A DNA stretch of 13,804 bases from Cuniculiplasma sp052315315 (GCA_052315315.1 JBLSDE010000038.1:1-13804), one strand, 5' to 3'; positions 1-7,688 are shown, numbered from the stretch's first letter. Numbers and translations are program-made. The notes: generated by a model not told the origin, from the letters alone.

Positions 1-71
1 AATGAATACCAATGGATCATTTATCTTCATTGAGTTGTATTTCTCCTTCAACGCATGATCAAGAAGGTCAC

Positions 72-155
72 TCATACTGCAACATGCGTGTTTCATGAAT
101 AAATGTTACGGTGTTTAATGAGGGGGTTATTAGAAATCCTCTAATGATTATTTAC
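72..155 (+). pseudogene. Possible decayed coding relic, left copy
   Basis: There is no intact gene in 1-193. One plus-strand frame reads SYCN (72-83), then 14 codons including an in-frame stop at 96-98, then VIRNP (126-140) and, two residues later, II. The same SYCN-x14-VIRNP-x2-II pattern with identical spacing occurs on the minus strand near the other end of the window. At the DNA level the conserved parts are a 17-bp block around 125-141 with one mismatch to the other copy, and a 10-bp block at 73-82 with one mismatch; the DNA between them is not conserved. I infer two eroded copies of the same gene or element 3' end, possibly a transposase, but I cannot name the family. The rest of 1-193 shows only the A/T-rich 3' flank of the neighbouring minus-strand gene. 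Confidence 0.33.
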
Positions 156-193
156 AAAAAACTAGTATAATGTTATTTATACTTTTTTAAAAT

Positions 194-3037
194 TTAAATT
201 GAGTTTATGGAAATATTTGAGGATATGAAAGTCATAGCCCCAAGGTTTATTGGAGATGTCAATACAACTGCCTCAGTGTTATTTGAAAGATAGAAATGGA
301 AACCTTGGTTTGGGTTTAGATAGTAGAAGTTTGTATAATTATAATGAGAATTGCTTCCTTCAATTTCTGTAAAGAAGGTGTCTGCCCAGTATTGAGCGTA
401 TTTGGTATTCACCGTATAGAGAAATTTGTTTAGTTTAATACCCCTAACCTGACCAACTGTATTATTAAAGTTATAGTCACGACCTAGAATATACTGAACG
501 CTTTTTTGCGAAGTTTCATCTAATGAAACTATAGTACTGCCTGATCCGCTAACTGAAGTTGCAGTATTGTTGGCCATAGACATATTGAAAGTTTTAGCGG
601 ATATTGAAACGTATGGGGATGTATTAACAATTTCTATTGGCAGTGGGTTTACTGTCACATAAGTTACACCCTTACCTGCGGTTATAATGATTCCGTCCTG
701 AAGGGAATATGTCTCTGATATGACGAACTGGGTAGTTCCACCAGATGAGATTGAGCCCTTGAATTCTAATGTTGAATTTATTGTGTAATTATAGTAATGA
801 TAAGCGGTAGTTACGTTGTAATAACCTATTTCAAATACAAAAACCTGATTTGATACAGAAACCTGTGATCCCAATCCACCATAGTATGCAGTTAAGTAGC
901 TCTTCTTGTTTACATTTTTTTCTATTATTAATTGATTTGATTCCTGGGACTTCATATAGTTATCAAAACCTCCAGATGTTGTAAAACCCCAACCTATTTC
1001 GTTCCGATCCCCACCATAATCTTGAACCTTAATCTCATAAGCCCCCGGTTTAAATAATAGACCCTTAGGTTCATCAAAGAAAAATTGGTGCCATCCACTT
1101 GAATTTATTTGCTGGTCATAAATCGAGACAATTACATTACTGTTTGTGGCATTTAATATTGTTATATTTATTTTATTTTGAATATTACCACTAACGTAAT
1201 TCGAAGGCACAATCGAAAAATTTAAAAGATAGAGGGTAACATAATTAATGTATTGTTCATTAGTTACGTTAAAATATTGAAGAGCATAATCAGAAGTCCC
1301 CCAATTTGAAGGTACTGGACCAACAGGAAGGGAAAATGTGATATTTAGATATTCCACATTCTTATCAACGGTGATGTACCCCGAAGAAATATTACCAACA
1401 TAATTGCCCACTGCAGGTATCTGATAATAATATTGTGAGTTATTTCCAAGACTAAAATCTATGCTTGAAGATGTACCACTTAACTGGGTTCCATTGATTG
1501 TGGCATTCCATTCAGTTCCAGTAGGCAAACCTACCTCATTTACTATCACTGTTGAATTTGAGGCTGCAGCATGAGGTGTATACCCCAACAGGAAATAATA
1601 GGGATTATAACTTGAAGATATGGCATCGTGAGAGATAAAAAACTCTGTGTAGCTATAAGAGTTACCAAAAAATCCCCCATTAAATACTCCCTCCGCTTTA
1701 CTTGTTGTAGCGAAATCATAGGCTGCCCCTGTTCCTATATCTTGAGTTGGACTGGTAATAGTGCCTATGAATTCATTAGGACCGTATCCCCATCCCTGAT
1801 GTGGAGAGCCGGCACTACCTTCATAACATAATTCTCCTCCTCCATTACCAGATGATGATGTGTTTTCATTTACCGCTTCCCAAAAATTTAAATAGTATGG
1901 ACCGGTCGTACTTAGTGTTATACCATCTCCAGGAAACTTTAACGTGACTAAACCTGAAACATGATTAGATATATCTGTCCCTGTCAGATTGTAATATAAA
2001 AATGGAAAATTACTTTTGTTTTGAAAGGGAGCGGACCCTATATTTACGACGATATGAGCGTATCCCTGAGAAAATTGTTCATAATATACCATATTCGGTT
2101 CAATGTAGAATTGAACATAGTTTACGGGCGTATTTGGAGCCGGGGTATAGAATTCTTGTGAAGCTAAAGCGTAAAAACCTGAACCTTCACCATTTGCAGT
2201 GGGAAGTTGATTACTATAATTTAGCCAATAACTTGGATATGTGACGTCACACACATTTGGATTTTCAACTACACCCACAAAGTTAGTTTCATTTATGTCG
2301 TTTATATTTCCAATTGGACCTGTTGCGGCTGCAACCACACCATTCACATTAAAATCAGAAAACGATATGGGCACTATAATACTGCTTTGGTTTACAACAA
2401 CGCTGCCATATGAGGGAGATGGTCTGTAAGAGGCATTACTTGCGAAGATGTGATATTCGAAGGTACCTCTAGGTTCCGAAAAAGAGATTATACTTGGAAC
2501 CGTTAAACCGGTTGACCCAGCAGATAACTCTTCCCCTCCCAGTTCAACTGTCCAAAAAAACCCAGACCTAAGACCTATTTCTCTAAAAATAATTGAATAA
2601 GTGAATTCATCACTGACCTTCGTATTTGTGAGTATATTGGAAGATGAAGTGTTTGCCTCAGCTGCAACAATTCTTGTTTTAGTTGTATTCGTGACAAAGT
2701 AATTAACGGTTGCATTATATCTCATGGTTCCATTAAAGTTACTTGAATAATGGAGGTTTGTACTTTGTGTCGGTGTAAAAGGTGGAGTTCCGCTTATTCC
2801 TAGCGGAAAAGATTGAGATATTGCCTTCCCGGGAACAAATGAACTTGATTGCATTTTTGAATCCAATGAGGAAAAAGATTGTTGTGTAGAGGATTGATAT
2901 GCAATATCATTATTTGTGCCTGTACTGGGCACATACCATAATATGAACGATGTTAAAAGAACACTTGCGATTGCAAAAAGAAGAATAGCACCTATTATCT
3001 CACTAACTGCCGAATCTTCCTTATATACTTCTTTCAT
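194..3037 (-). CDS. Giant type IV pilin-like surface protein
   Basis: A 947-residue protein that begins with a class III (archaeal pilin/archaellin-type) signal. A short charged leader ends in EDS, followed by AVSEIIGAILLFAIASVLL, a hydrophobic stretch with the conserved Glu four residues into the predicted mature chain. The prepilin peptidase would cut after Ser9, leaving residues 10-33 as the assembly or anchor helix. The rest is Asn/Ser/Thr/Tyr-rich beta-type sequence with many N-glycosylation sequons. I see two kinds of module arranged A-B-A-B. Type A has a GL..G..W core (about 150-228 and 497-572) like PEGA-type modules of archaeal cell-surface proteins. Type B is a beta-sandwich-like unit with a WG[FY] signature (about 283-440 and 573-705). 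A C-terminal beta-rich region follows (706-947). Type B resembles the C-terminal repeats of the S53 protease in this window. Archaeal pilins are usually 100-250 residues, so this is more likely an adhesin or surface structure using the pilin pathway. It lies 48 bp behind a same-strand small gene. Confidence 0.85.
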   Translation of the reverse strand: MKEVYKEDSAVSEIIGAILLFAIASVLLTSFILWYVPSTGTNNDIAYQSSTQQSFSSLDSKMQSSSFVPGKAISQSFPLGISGTPPFTPTQSTNLHYSSNFNGTMRYNATVNYFVTNTTKTRIVAAEANTSSSNILTNTKVSDEFTYSIIFREIGLRSGFFWTVELGGEELSAGSTGLTVPSIISFSEPRGTFEYHIFASNASYRPSPSYGSVVVNQSSIIVPISFSDFNVNGVVAAATGPIGNINDINETNFVGVVENPNVCDVTYPSYWLNYSNQLPTANGEGSGFYALASQEFYTPAPNTPVNYVQFYIEPNMVYYEQFSQGYAHIVVNIGSAPFQNKSNFPFLYYNLTGTDISNHVSGLVTLKFPGDGITLSTTGPYYLNFWEAVNENTSSSGNGGGELCYEGSAGSPHQGWGYGPNEFIGTITSPTQDIGTGAAYDFATTSKAEGVFNGGFFGNSYSYTEFFISHDAISSSYNPYYFLLGYTPHAAASNSTVIVNEVGLPTGTEWNATINGTQLSGTSSSIDFSLGNNSQYYYQIPAVGNYVGNISSGYITVDKNVEYLNITFSLPVGPVPSNWGTSDYALQYFNVTNEQYINYVTLYLLNFSIVPSNYVSGNIQNKINITILNATNSNVIVSIYDQQINSSGWHQFFFDEPKGLLFKPGAYEIKVQDYGGDRNEIGWGFTTSGGFDNYMKSQESNQLIIEKNVNKKSYLTAYYGGLGSQVSVSNQVFVFEIGYYNVTTAYHYYNYTINSTLEFKGSISSGGTTQFVISETYSLQDGIIITAGKGVTYVTVNPLPIEIVNTSPYVSISAKTFNMSMANNTATSVSGSGSTIVSLDETSQKSVQYILGRDYNFNNTVGQVRGIKLNKFLYTVNTKYAQYWADTFFTEIEGSNSHYNYTNFYYLNPNQGFHFYLSNNTEAVVLTSPINLGAMTFISSNISINSI

Positions 3038-3060
3038 TAAATGATGAATTAATATTAAGC

Positions 3061-3069
3061 TATTAAACC
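3061..3069 (-). promoter_or_regulatory. Possible TATA box of the pilin-like gene
   Basis: On the minus strand GGTTTAATA is centred about 27 bp upstream of the ATG at 3037. This is the spacing expected for a leaderless archaeal transcript, and no Shine-Dalgarno sequence is seen before the start. The match to a TATA box is only fair, so the gene might instead be co-transcribed from the upstream small gene. Confidence 0.35.
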
Positions 3070-3085
3070 TATTCGATTTAAAAAT

Positions 3086-3418
3086 TTACAGAGAGCCACC
3101 ATTGATTAATCCAACAATTTCGCTATCTGTAAATGGACCTTCCAGAGCGATTGGAATTGATCTCCATTGAATTACGTCTTCCATATCTTCCTCTTCCTCA
3201 TCCTTTAACCAGACAATATATGAAAATTCACCGTATTTGAAAATTTCCATATCTTCCCTCCTGAGACGTGTTATTGAATCCTTTGATGTAATGAAAACGC
3301 CATATATGATGCCCACCAAAACGAATTCTCCATCGCTCCCATCCCCACCATATTCCTCGTCTCCAATGACTCCATATTCTTCCATTATCTCGAGAACTTT
3401 TTCCTCATTGAATTTCAT
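3086..3418 (-). CDS. Small acidic hypothetical protein
   Basis: I do not recognise this protein. From the chosen start (MKFNEEKVLEIMEEYG) it has 110 residues, with an amphipathic N-terminal helix, an acidic Gly-rich turn (EEYGGDGSDGE), a beta-rich centre with TSKDS, a very acidic patch (DEEEEDMED), and a C-terminal PFTDSEIVGLINGG that looks like a helix-forming end. There are no transmembrane segments or cysteine clusters, so it is probably cytosolic. The frame stays open to an ATG at 3499. That longer start would leave only 2 bp before the divergent gene and would place that gene's strong TATA box inside this coding region. The ATG at 3418 has a TATA-like CTTATAGATT 26-32 bp upstream and is preferred. 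It is followed 48 bp later by the pilin-like gene, so an operon is possible. Confidence 0.65.
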   Translation of the reverse strand: MKFNEEKVLEIMEEYGVIGDEEYGGDGSDGEFVLVGIIYGVFITSKDSITRLRREDMEIFKYGEFSYIVWLKDEEEEDMEDVIQWRSIPIALEGPFTDSEIVGLINGGSL

Positions 3419-3442
3419 TTTTAAGGTACCTCTTATTTCACA

Positions 3443-3450
3443 ATCTATAA
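3443..3450 (-). promoter_or_regulatory. Possible TATA box for the small acidic gene
   Basis: Minus-strand TTATAGAT centred about 28 bp upstream of the ATG at 3418. It supports the shorter start of the small acidic protein. The near-palindromic TATA at 3466-3480 could alternatively serve this strand and give a short leader. Confidence 0.35.
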
Positions 3451-3465
3451 GGGACTGATATAGTC

Positions 3466-3480
3466 TATAAATATATTTAT
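3466..3480 (+). promoter_or_regulatory. Strong TATA box of the 307-residue unknown gene
   Basis: TATAAATATATTTAT is centred about 29 bp before the ATG at 3502, with no Shine-Dalgarno sequence between them. This fits leaderless transcription starting at or a few bases before the start codon. The sequence is nearly palindromic, so TBP could bind it in either direction and fire the divergent small gene too. Confidence 0.65.
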
Positions 3481-3501
3481 CCATGTATTTGTTCTCCATG
3501 T

Positions 3502-4425
3502 ATGATCATAAAGGATTTTGAAAGAATTCTGGATTTTAGATGTGAACTGAGTTTTGACTCTGAAGAATTATTGAGTGGAATAGGGGGCCAAGAGTATGAT
3601 GTTGTGGGAAGAATCAGATACAAAGCAGAAAGAGGATATTTTGTTTTCAATGGTAAAAAAAATGAGAATAAGTCTCAAGTAAATAAGATTCATTTGAAAG
3701 ATTACTATTTCTCAAACATTATTGACGTAACCGATACCAGGATGTTTAAGCTTCACAAAAAAATAATGGATATGAGCTCTACCATAATGGATGCCATATT
3801 TTTAAAAAGTTACAGAGTTAAGTTTATCTTCAGATTTCACAGAGTTGATTTACAAAATTTGACCAGAATAATCAATGAAATGGGTCAGGATTTAAGTAAT
3901 TTGCAGATTGATTTTCTAGGCCACGCCAGTGGATTTCTTGATAGCTTCAGGAAGATAGCAAGAACAGTGGATCTTCAATATATTGAGTTATCGGCAACCA
4001 TTCCACCAGAGTACCTAAACATTACTAAAGATCCAGTAATTTTGTCGATGGGAGTGATATGGAATAGACAAATAAGAAAGATAGGAGATTCAGAGACAAG
4101 AGCTCTGTTTAAGGATGCAAATAATCTACTGAGTAAAAGAGAAGAGATTAAAATAGTATCATCTGAAGATCGAATATATGAAGCGACATTCAGTAATGAA
4201 CTGATAAACTTCTTCAGCAGTAAGGCCGATGAGTATGAAATACCCATATTGGGTGCTCCTGAAAAACTTGTGGGAAAAAATTTCAATTTTGCCTTTGTTG
4301 TTCCAAAGTGCAGTTATCATGATTTTTCCAAGATTGTATTTGAATCTGTAAGTAAATTTCAGAAGTGGAAAATTTTCCTCAATTTTTCGGATATTATTGA
4401 TACAGTCCCACCGCCTGAAAACTAA
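3502..4425 (+). CDS. Conserved-looking protein of unknown function
   Basis: A 307-residue soluble protein that I do not recognise. It has no signal peptide or membrane helix. The N-terminal about 75 residues look like a beta-rich domain (ELSFDSEELLSGIGG, then VGRIRYKAERGYFVFNG). A mixed alpha/beta middle follows, with a helical stretch around residues 110-165 (DLQNLTRIINEMGQDLSNL and GFLDSFRKIARTVD). Another helical section near 190-215 (TRALFKDANNLLSKREEI) is followed by a C-terminal alpha/beta region ending in PPPEN. Codon use and composition match its neighbours and the frame is uninterrupted, so it is a real gene. A strong TATA box 29 bp upstream indicates a leaderless mRNA. It is divergent from the small acidic gene and has no operon partner on its own strand. 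A fold search would be needed to go further. Confidence 0.8.
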   Translation: MIIKDFERILDFRCELSFDSEELLSGIGGQEYDVVGRIRYKAERGYFVFNGKKNENKSQVNKIHLKDYYFSNIIDVTDTRMFKLHKKIMDMSSTIMDAIFLKSYRVKFIFRFHRVDLQNLTRIINEMGQDLSNLQIDFLGHASGFLDSFRKIARTVDLQYIELSATIPPEYLNITKDPVILSMGVIWNRQIRKIGDSETRALFKDANNLLSKREEIKIVSSEDRIYEATFSNELINFFSSKADEYEIPILGAPEKLVGKNFNFAFVVPKCSYHDFSKIVFESVSKFQKWKIFLNFSDIIDTVPPPEN

Positions 4426-4638
4426 AGGATTAAATCCCTTACTCATTTTTTACAGGTGACTCATACTGACTCTTTGTTAAAATTTTAGATGGTTCAGTTT
4501 CACGAATTTTTTATAACGAGAAAGAAAATATTTTATGGCGTTCAGATACAGTCAAATGAATACCTCATATTTTTAATTCATTTCCACTTAACATTATTTT
4601 CCAGGTGACCATAATTTAGGACATACTACTGCATATAG

Positions 4639-4773
4639 TCAATGATTGATTTGTTCATTTCTTGTCTGTAAAAATTTATACATTAAATGAGATAGAATAA
4701 AACCGAAAACAACAAAATATCCAAAAAAGGCAAAAAGTTGGGTAAGGAATAAAAAAATTAAAAAATTGATAAT
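4639..4773 (-). pseudogene. In-frame membrane-segment remnant behind the S53 gene
   Basis: After the S53 stop (TGA, 4795-4797) the same frame reads VKIPFL, then a TAG at 4774-4776, and then stays open for 44 codons to a TGA at 4639. The open part is strongly hydrophobic (LTQLFAFFGYFVVFGFILSH) followed by a polar, basic end (MYKFLQTRNEQINH), the shape of a C-terminal membrane anchor with a cytoplasmic tail. It has no usable start codon before the helix and no promoter that I can see. It may be a lost C-terminal anchor of the protease. The caution is that T-rich terminator DNA encodes Phe/Leu/Ile by chance, and being in frame has a one-in-three probability. Confidence 0.25.
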
Positions 4774-4783
4774 CTATAAAAAA
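4748..4783 (-). terminator. U-tract terminator of the S53 protease gene
   Basis: Read on the minus strand, three T runs of 6-7 bases lie within about 50 bp of the protease stop codon. Archaeal termination often relies on such U tracts without a hairpin, and no convincing stem is present here. Confidence 0.45.
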
Positions 4784-4794
4784 GGAATCTTCAC

Positions 4795-7563
4795 TCAGGC
4801 ATAACCTAATGAGAAAATATCGGGGTAACTGTTATCGTTGGTTAAAGTAGAGCCTGAATACCAGTAGTCCTGCACCGCACCCTGATCAACACTTGGCGAT
4901 GATGTATATCCCCATTCTGTGGACGATCCAGAGGCGTCATAAACGTTTAAGTAATAGTCTGTGCCTGAGTTAAGAGTTGCTGTTGGTATGGTGAAGTTAT
5001 AGAACCCGGTTGTTGAACCAATTGTAAATGTCTGATTTGACATAACCTGAGAACCGAAGAGAGATGTTCCAATTGATACATCAATAGTTCCTGCCCCTGA
5101 AAGATATAGCACAAGGAAGTTTACCTCTACACTTGAAGATACCGTAAATTCCTCCGCTTCCGGTACTGTGTACGTATTTATGTTAGATGAGGTTGCGTTT
5201 ACTTCTACGAATATTCCTGAAGGGGTGGTAGAAGTAGGAGGTGGGGATGAATTACTCGTAGTCTGCGAGTAATAACCTATTGCGTAAATATCAGGATAGC
5301 TGTTATCATTTTCAAGTGTTGAACCTGAATACCAGTAGTCCTGCACCGCACCCTGATCAACACTTGGGGATGTTGTGTAACCCCACTCCGTTGACCCAGA
5401 AGCCAGATACACACTGAGGAAGTAATCTGTTGAGGCGCTCAATGTAACATTGCTGAAGAATAACTTGTACCATCCAGCTGAGGAGCCTATGTTATAACTC
5501 TGGTTGGCCAATATCTGAGAACCGAATACTGATGTTCCAATGGATACATCTATTGTTCCCGATCCAGAGAGATAGAGCACCACGTTATTGGCAGTGTATG
5601 TATTGTTTACTGTGAATTCTTCAGCCTCAGGTACCGAGTAAAGTGCGATATTGCTTGTAGTTGCGTTAACCTGGGAAAATACACCGTTGGATTGAGTTGA
5701 TGGTGGTTGTGTTGTTGGTGGAGGTGAGGAAGATGTGGGAATTCCATTAATGTAGTATTGGGCAAAGTTATAGGCATTAATTGAACCCCAGCCATCCACA
5801 AGATTATATCCTTTTGCTGCACTGAATTCTCCGTTTGAACCGTTGGCTACGAAATAGAATGCAGGTGCTGAAAGCGATCCATTGTATTGAGCCTGACCAA
5901 GCTGGTAAAGGAATGGGTCAATGAAACCTACCTTATGACCGACATAATAATCCAGACTTGCAAATAGACCAGCTGTAAGTGGCGAAGCTATACTGGTTCC
6001 CCACAGTTCCTGATAGCCAGTTGATCCAGAATAGGTAATCCATATCTCCATATTAGCTCCATCTGCACCAACGTCGGGTGTTCCTCTTCCTGAACTTACC
6101 CCAGTAATGGATGAGGCTCCTGTTATCACGGAATTTGCATCACTGCTGTCCTGTTGCCATGATGGCTCAGCATAGACTGCACTTACACCACCCTGTGAAC
6201 CGTCTCCTGAATTTGGAGTGTTATACCATACTGATTCGGTCTGTATTCCAGTGGTGCCGCTTCCATTGGTAGATGCAGTACCGGAAAGGGTTGTACATAT
6301 TCCCCCAACTGCTGTTATTCCATATGTATCATATGATGCAGTGGCGGGAAAACTTGGGCTGACATTTCCTGTGTTTCCATCATCACCGGATGATGCGAAT
6401 ACAGTAATTCCTCTGGCTGCAGCTTCCTGCTCATAGGATGTCCAGGAAGAGTCAGTCATGTCTGCTCCTCCCCATGAGTTGCTAATTGCCACTACGTTGT
6501 TCAATTGTGGATAGGAGGAGTTTGGATTAAGGATATATGCGAAGGCCTGATCGAGACATGATTGAGTTGCCTGTGGACCATAAACTTCGACAATGCTTGC
6601 ACCGGGCGCTGTTGAGCCGGCCATCTCCAGGTCTAAAGTGCTCTCAAAATCTGCCTGAGACTGATCGCTGGCTGCTGAAGGCCCAGGTGCTGGGGCTCCA
6701 TCAATAGGGGCACCATAAACCTTCGAGTGAGGCTCTCCAGCAGGTATTGTCTTATTGTAATAGGTACATATATCGGAGGGAACAAAGGGAGCAACTGATT
6801 GTCCGGCGCTGTTTGTACCTGACCATAATATGGTGGCCACTGTTTCATTTGTTGGATATCCTGCTGATTGGTATAGTTTTGAAATCCCATATGCATTCTG
6901 GAAATCTGATCCATAAAGTAACTGACCACTACTGCCAGATGTGAAATATGGAGATCTTTCAAAATTCAGTGTGGCTACGTGCTTAGTGTTTAGACCAGCA
7001 ATATTTATTACATCTGCAGACAGAAAGGCTGGCAAATATACTGAGCCGACTGGTGCAATATAATTTCTTCCCTTTCCCTGGAATGTACCTATACTTGTCT
7101 GCATAGCCTCCTGAAATTGCCCGATTGTACCCTTTAGGACAAATGAAACGTGATCTCTGTATGTCTTTACGGTGAAACCTTCTCTTAGATAGTATTCAAC
7201 TGCCTTGTCATAGAGAGATTTCGAGGGTGAGAAATATTTATCAAACTGGGCAGCCGAAAGATACTTATGGTAATATGGGGAATTCTTATCGTTTTGCCCG
7301 GCTAAAAATGACTTTAACAGTGATTCGTTGGAAAATTGAAGTGTTACCATGACTGAGATCCTTCTGTTAAGATGTGTTGTAACTAAGGAGTATTGATCTC
7401 CAAAGGGAACACTATGGGAGACGGATAAGGGCACTGAAATTAATTCTGAACCACTTAATTCATTAATTCTCGATGACAAACCGGTATGACCAACGCTTAC
7501 AACTCCTGCAATTCCAAGCAAAATCATAGTTGAAGCGATCAACAAAATAACTATACGATTCAT
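4795..7563 (-). CDS. Secreted S53 (sedolisin/kumamolisin-like) peptidase
   Basis: A 922-residue pre-pro-peptidase of the serine-carboxyl family S53, enzymes that cut proteins at acid pH. Residues 1-25 form a signal peptide (MNRIVILLIASTMILLGIAG). Residues 60-192 form a pro-kumamolisin activation domain with the typical SPYYHKYLSAAQFDKYFSP. The catalytic domain spans about 215-600. It has the Glu-x-x-x-Asp pair FESTLD (E307, D311), the oxyanion Asp in SSGDDG (D394), the nucleophile in WGTSIASP (S524), and a terminal YNLVDGWGSINAYN like the family's calcium-site region. Two tandem modules of about 140 residues follow (626-765 and 782-922), each after a Ser/Thr/Pro-rich linker. The frame extends to 7620, but the ATG at 7563 begins the signal peptide directly and has a TATA box 26-35 bp upstream. 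It likely feeds peptide scavenging outside the cell. The divergent neighbour is a small winged-helix regulator. Confidence 0.93.
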   Translation of the reverse strand: MNRIVILLIASTMILLGIAGVVSVGHTGLSSRINELSGSELISVPLSVSHSVPFGDQYSLVTTHLNRRISVMVTLQFSNESLLKSFLAGQNDKNSPYYHKYLSAAQFDKYFSPSKSLYDKAVEYYLREGFTVKTYRDHVSFVLKGTIGQFQEAMQTSIGTFQGKGRNYIAPVGSVYLPAFLSADVINIAGLNTKHVATLNFERSPYFTSGSSGQLLYGSDFQNAYGISKLYQSAGYPTNETVATILWSGTNSAGQSVAPFVPSDICTYYNKTIPAGEPHSKVYGAPIDGAPAPGPSAASDQSQADFESTLDLEMAGSTAPGASIVEVYGPQATQSCLDQAFAYILNPNSSYPQLNNVVAISNSWGGADMTDSSWTSYEQEAAARGITVFASSGDDGNTGNVSPSFPATASYDTYGITAVGGICTTLSGTASTNGSGTTGIQTESVWYNTPNSGDGSQGGVSAVYAEPSWQQDSSDANSVITGASSITGVSSGRGTPDVGADGANMEIWITYSGSTGYQELWGTSIASPLTAGLFASLDYYVGHKVGFIDPFLYQLGQAQYNGSLSAPAFYFVANGSNGEFSAAKGYNLVDGWGSINAYNFAQYYINGIPTSSSPPPTTQPPSTQSNGVFSQVNATTSNIALYSVPEAEEFTVNNTYTANNVVLYLSGSGTIDVSIGTSVFGSQILANQSYNIGSSAGWYKLFFSNVTLSASTDYFLSVYLASGSTEWGYTTSPSVDQGAVQDYWYSGSTLENDNSYPDIYAIGYYSQTTSNSSPPPTSTTPSGIFVEVNATSSNINTYTVPEAEEFTVSSSVEVNFLVLYLSGAGTIDVSIGTSLFGSQVMSNQTFTIGSTTGFYNFTIPTATLNSGTDYYLNVYDASGSSTEWGYTSSPSVDQGAVQDYWYSGSTLTNDNSYPDIFSLGYA
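4853..4896 (-). repeat. 44-bp perfect direct repeat in S53 gene, copy 2
   Basis: Identical over 44 bases to 5324-5367. It encodes the most conserved part of the second C-terminal module (ending near QGAVQDYWYSGS). The surrounding module DNA is clearly diverged, so this patch stands out. Confidence 0.85.
5324..5367 (-). repeat. 44-bp perfect direct repeat in S53 gene, copy 1
   Basis: The partner of 4853-4896, 471 bp away, in the equivalent place of the first C-terminal module. The two modules align along their whole length at the protein level (PEAEEFTV, GTIDVSIGTS.FGSQ, WGYT.SPSVDQGAVQDYW). Confidence 0.85.
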
Positions 7564-7588
7564 GCTAACTAAGTACAAACACATATGG

Positions 7589-7598
7589 TATTTATATT
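7589..7598 (-). promoter_or_regulatory. TATA box of the S53 peptidase gene
   Basis: Minus-strand AATATAAATA lies 26-35 bp upstream of the ATG at 7563. This is canonical archaeal spacing for a leaderless mRNA, and it decides the choice of the shorter start. Confidence 0.7.
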
Positions 7599-7681
7599 CT
7601 ATCTTAGGTGTATATTGCATTAAAAAAAGGTTAAAATATACTTAGAATAAGATAAATAATATCAAATTGATTTCAGTAAGA

Positions 7682-7688
7682 TTTATAC
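7682..7688 (+). promoter_or_regulatory. TATA box of the winged-helix gene
   Basis: TTTATAC, preceded by purine-rich GTAAGA that fits a BRE, is centred about 27 bp before the AUA codon at 7713. Transcription would start at about 7710-7713. This supports a leaderless mRNA beginning at or near that codon. Confidence 0.5.

Larger units (their letters stand above)
4426..4794. other. Gene-free convergent gap with T/A tracts
   Basis: A 369-bp gap between two convergent genes. T runs at about 4445-4451 and 4504-4510 could end the plus-strand transcript. A runs around 4751-4765 and 4778-4783 (T runs on the minus strand) could end the S53 protease transcript. There is no RNA gene or conventional ORF. 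The only coding-like signal is a minus-strand open frame at 4639-4773, listed separately. Confidence 0.6.

Noticed and set aside
1628..2429. Several plus-strand open frames of 62-80 codons inside the pilin-like gene
   Set aside because: They are antisense to a long, well-supported coding region, lack domain-like sequence and have no promoters.
3975..4446. Minus-strand open frames of 95-103 codons opposite the 307-residue gene
   Set aside because: Their sequences look like antisense translation (runs of Ser/Leu/Ile, no recognisable domain) and overlap a clean plus-strand gene with a strong promoter.
4453..4610. CAGGTGAC present twice in the convergent gap (4454-4461 and 4603-4610)
   Set aside because: Eight to nine bases repeated twice in AT-rich DNA is not enough evidence of a site, and the flanks do not match.
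5607..6962. Alternative minus-strand frames of 71 and 109 codons and plus-strand frames within the S53 gene
   Set aside because: They are shadow frames of a low-complexity Ser/Thr/Pro-rich gene, with no start signals or domain content.
7564..7620. 19-residue N-terminal extension of the S53 protease
   Set aside because: It would push the signal peptide inward and place the TATA box inside the coding region; the ATG at 7563 fits both.
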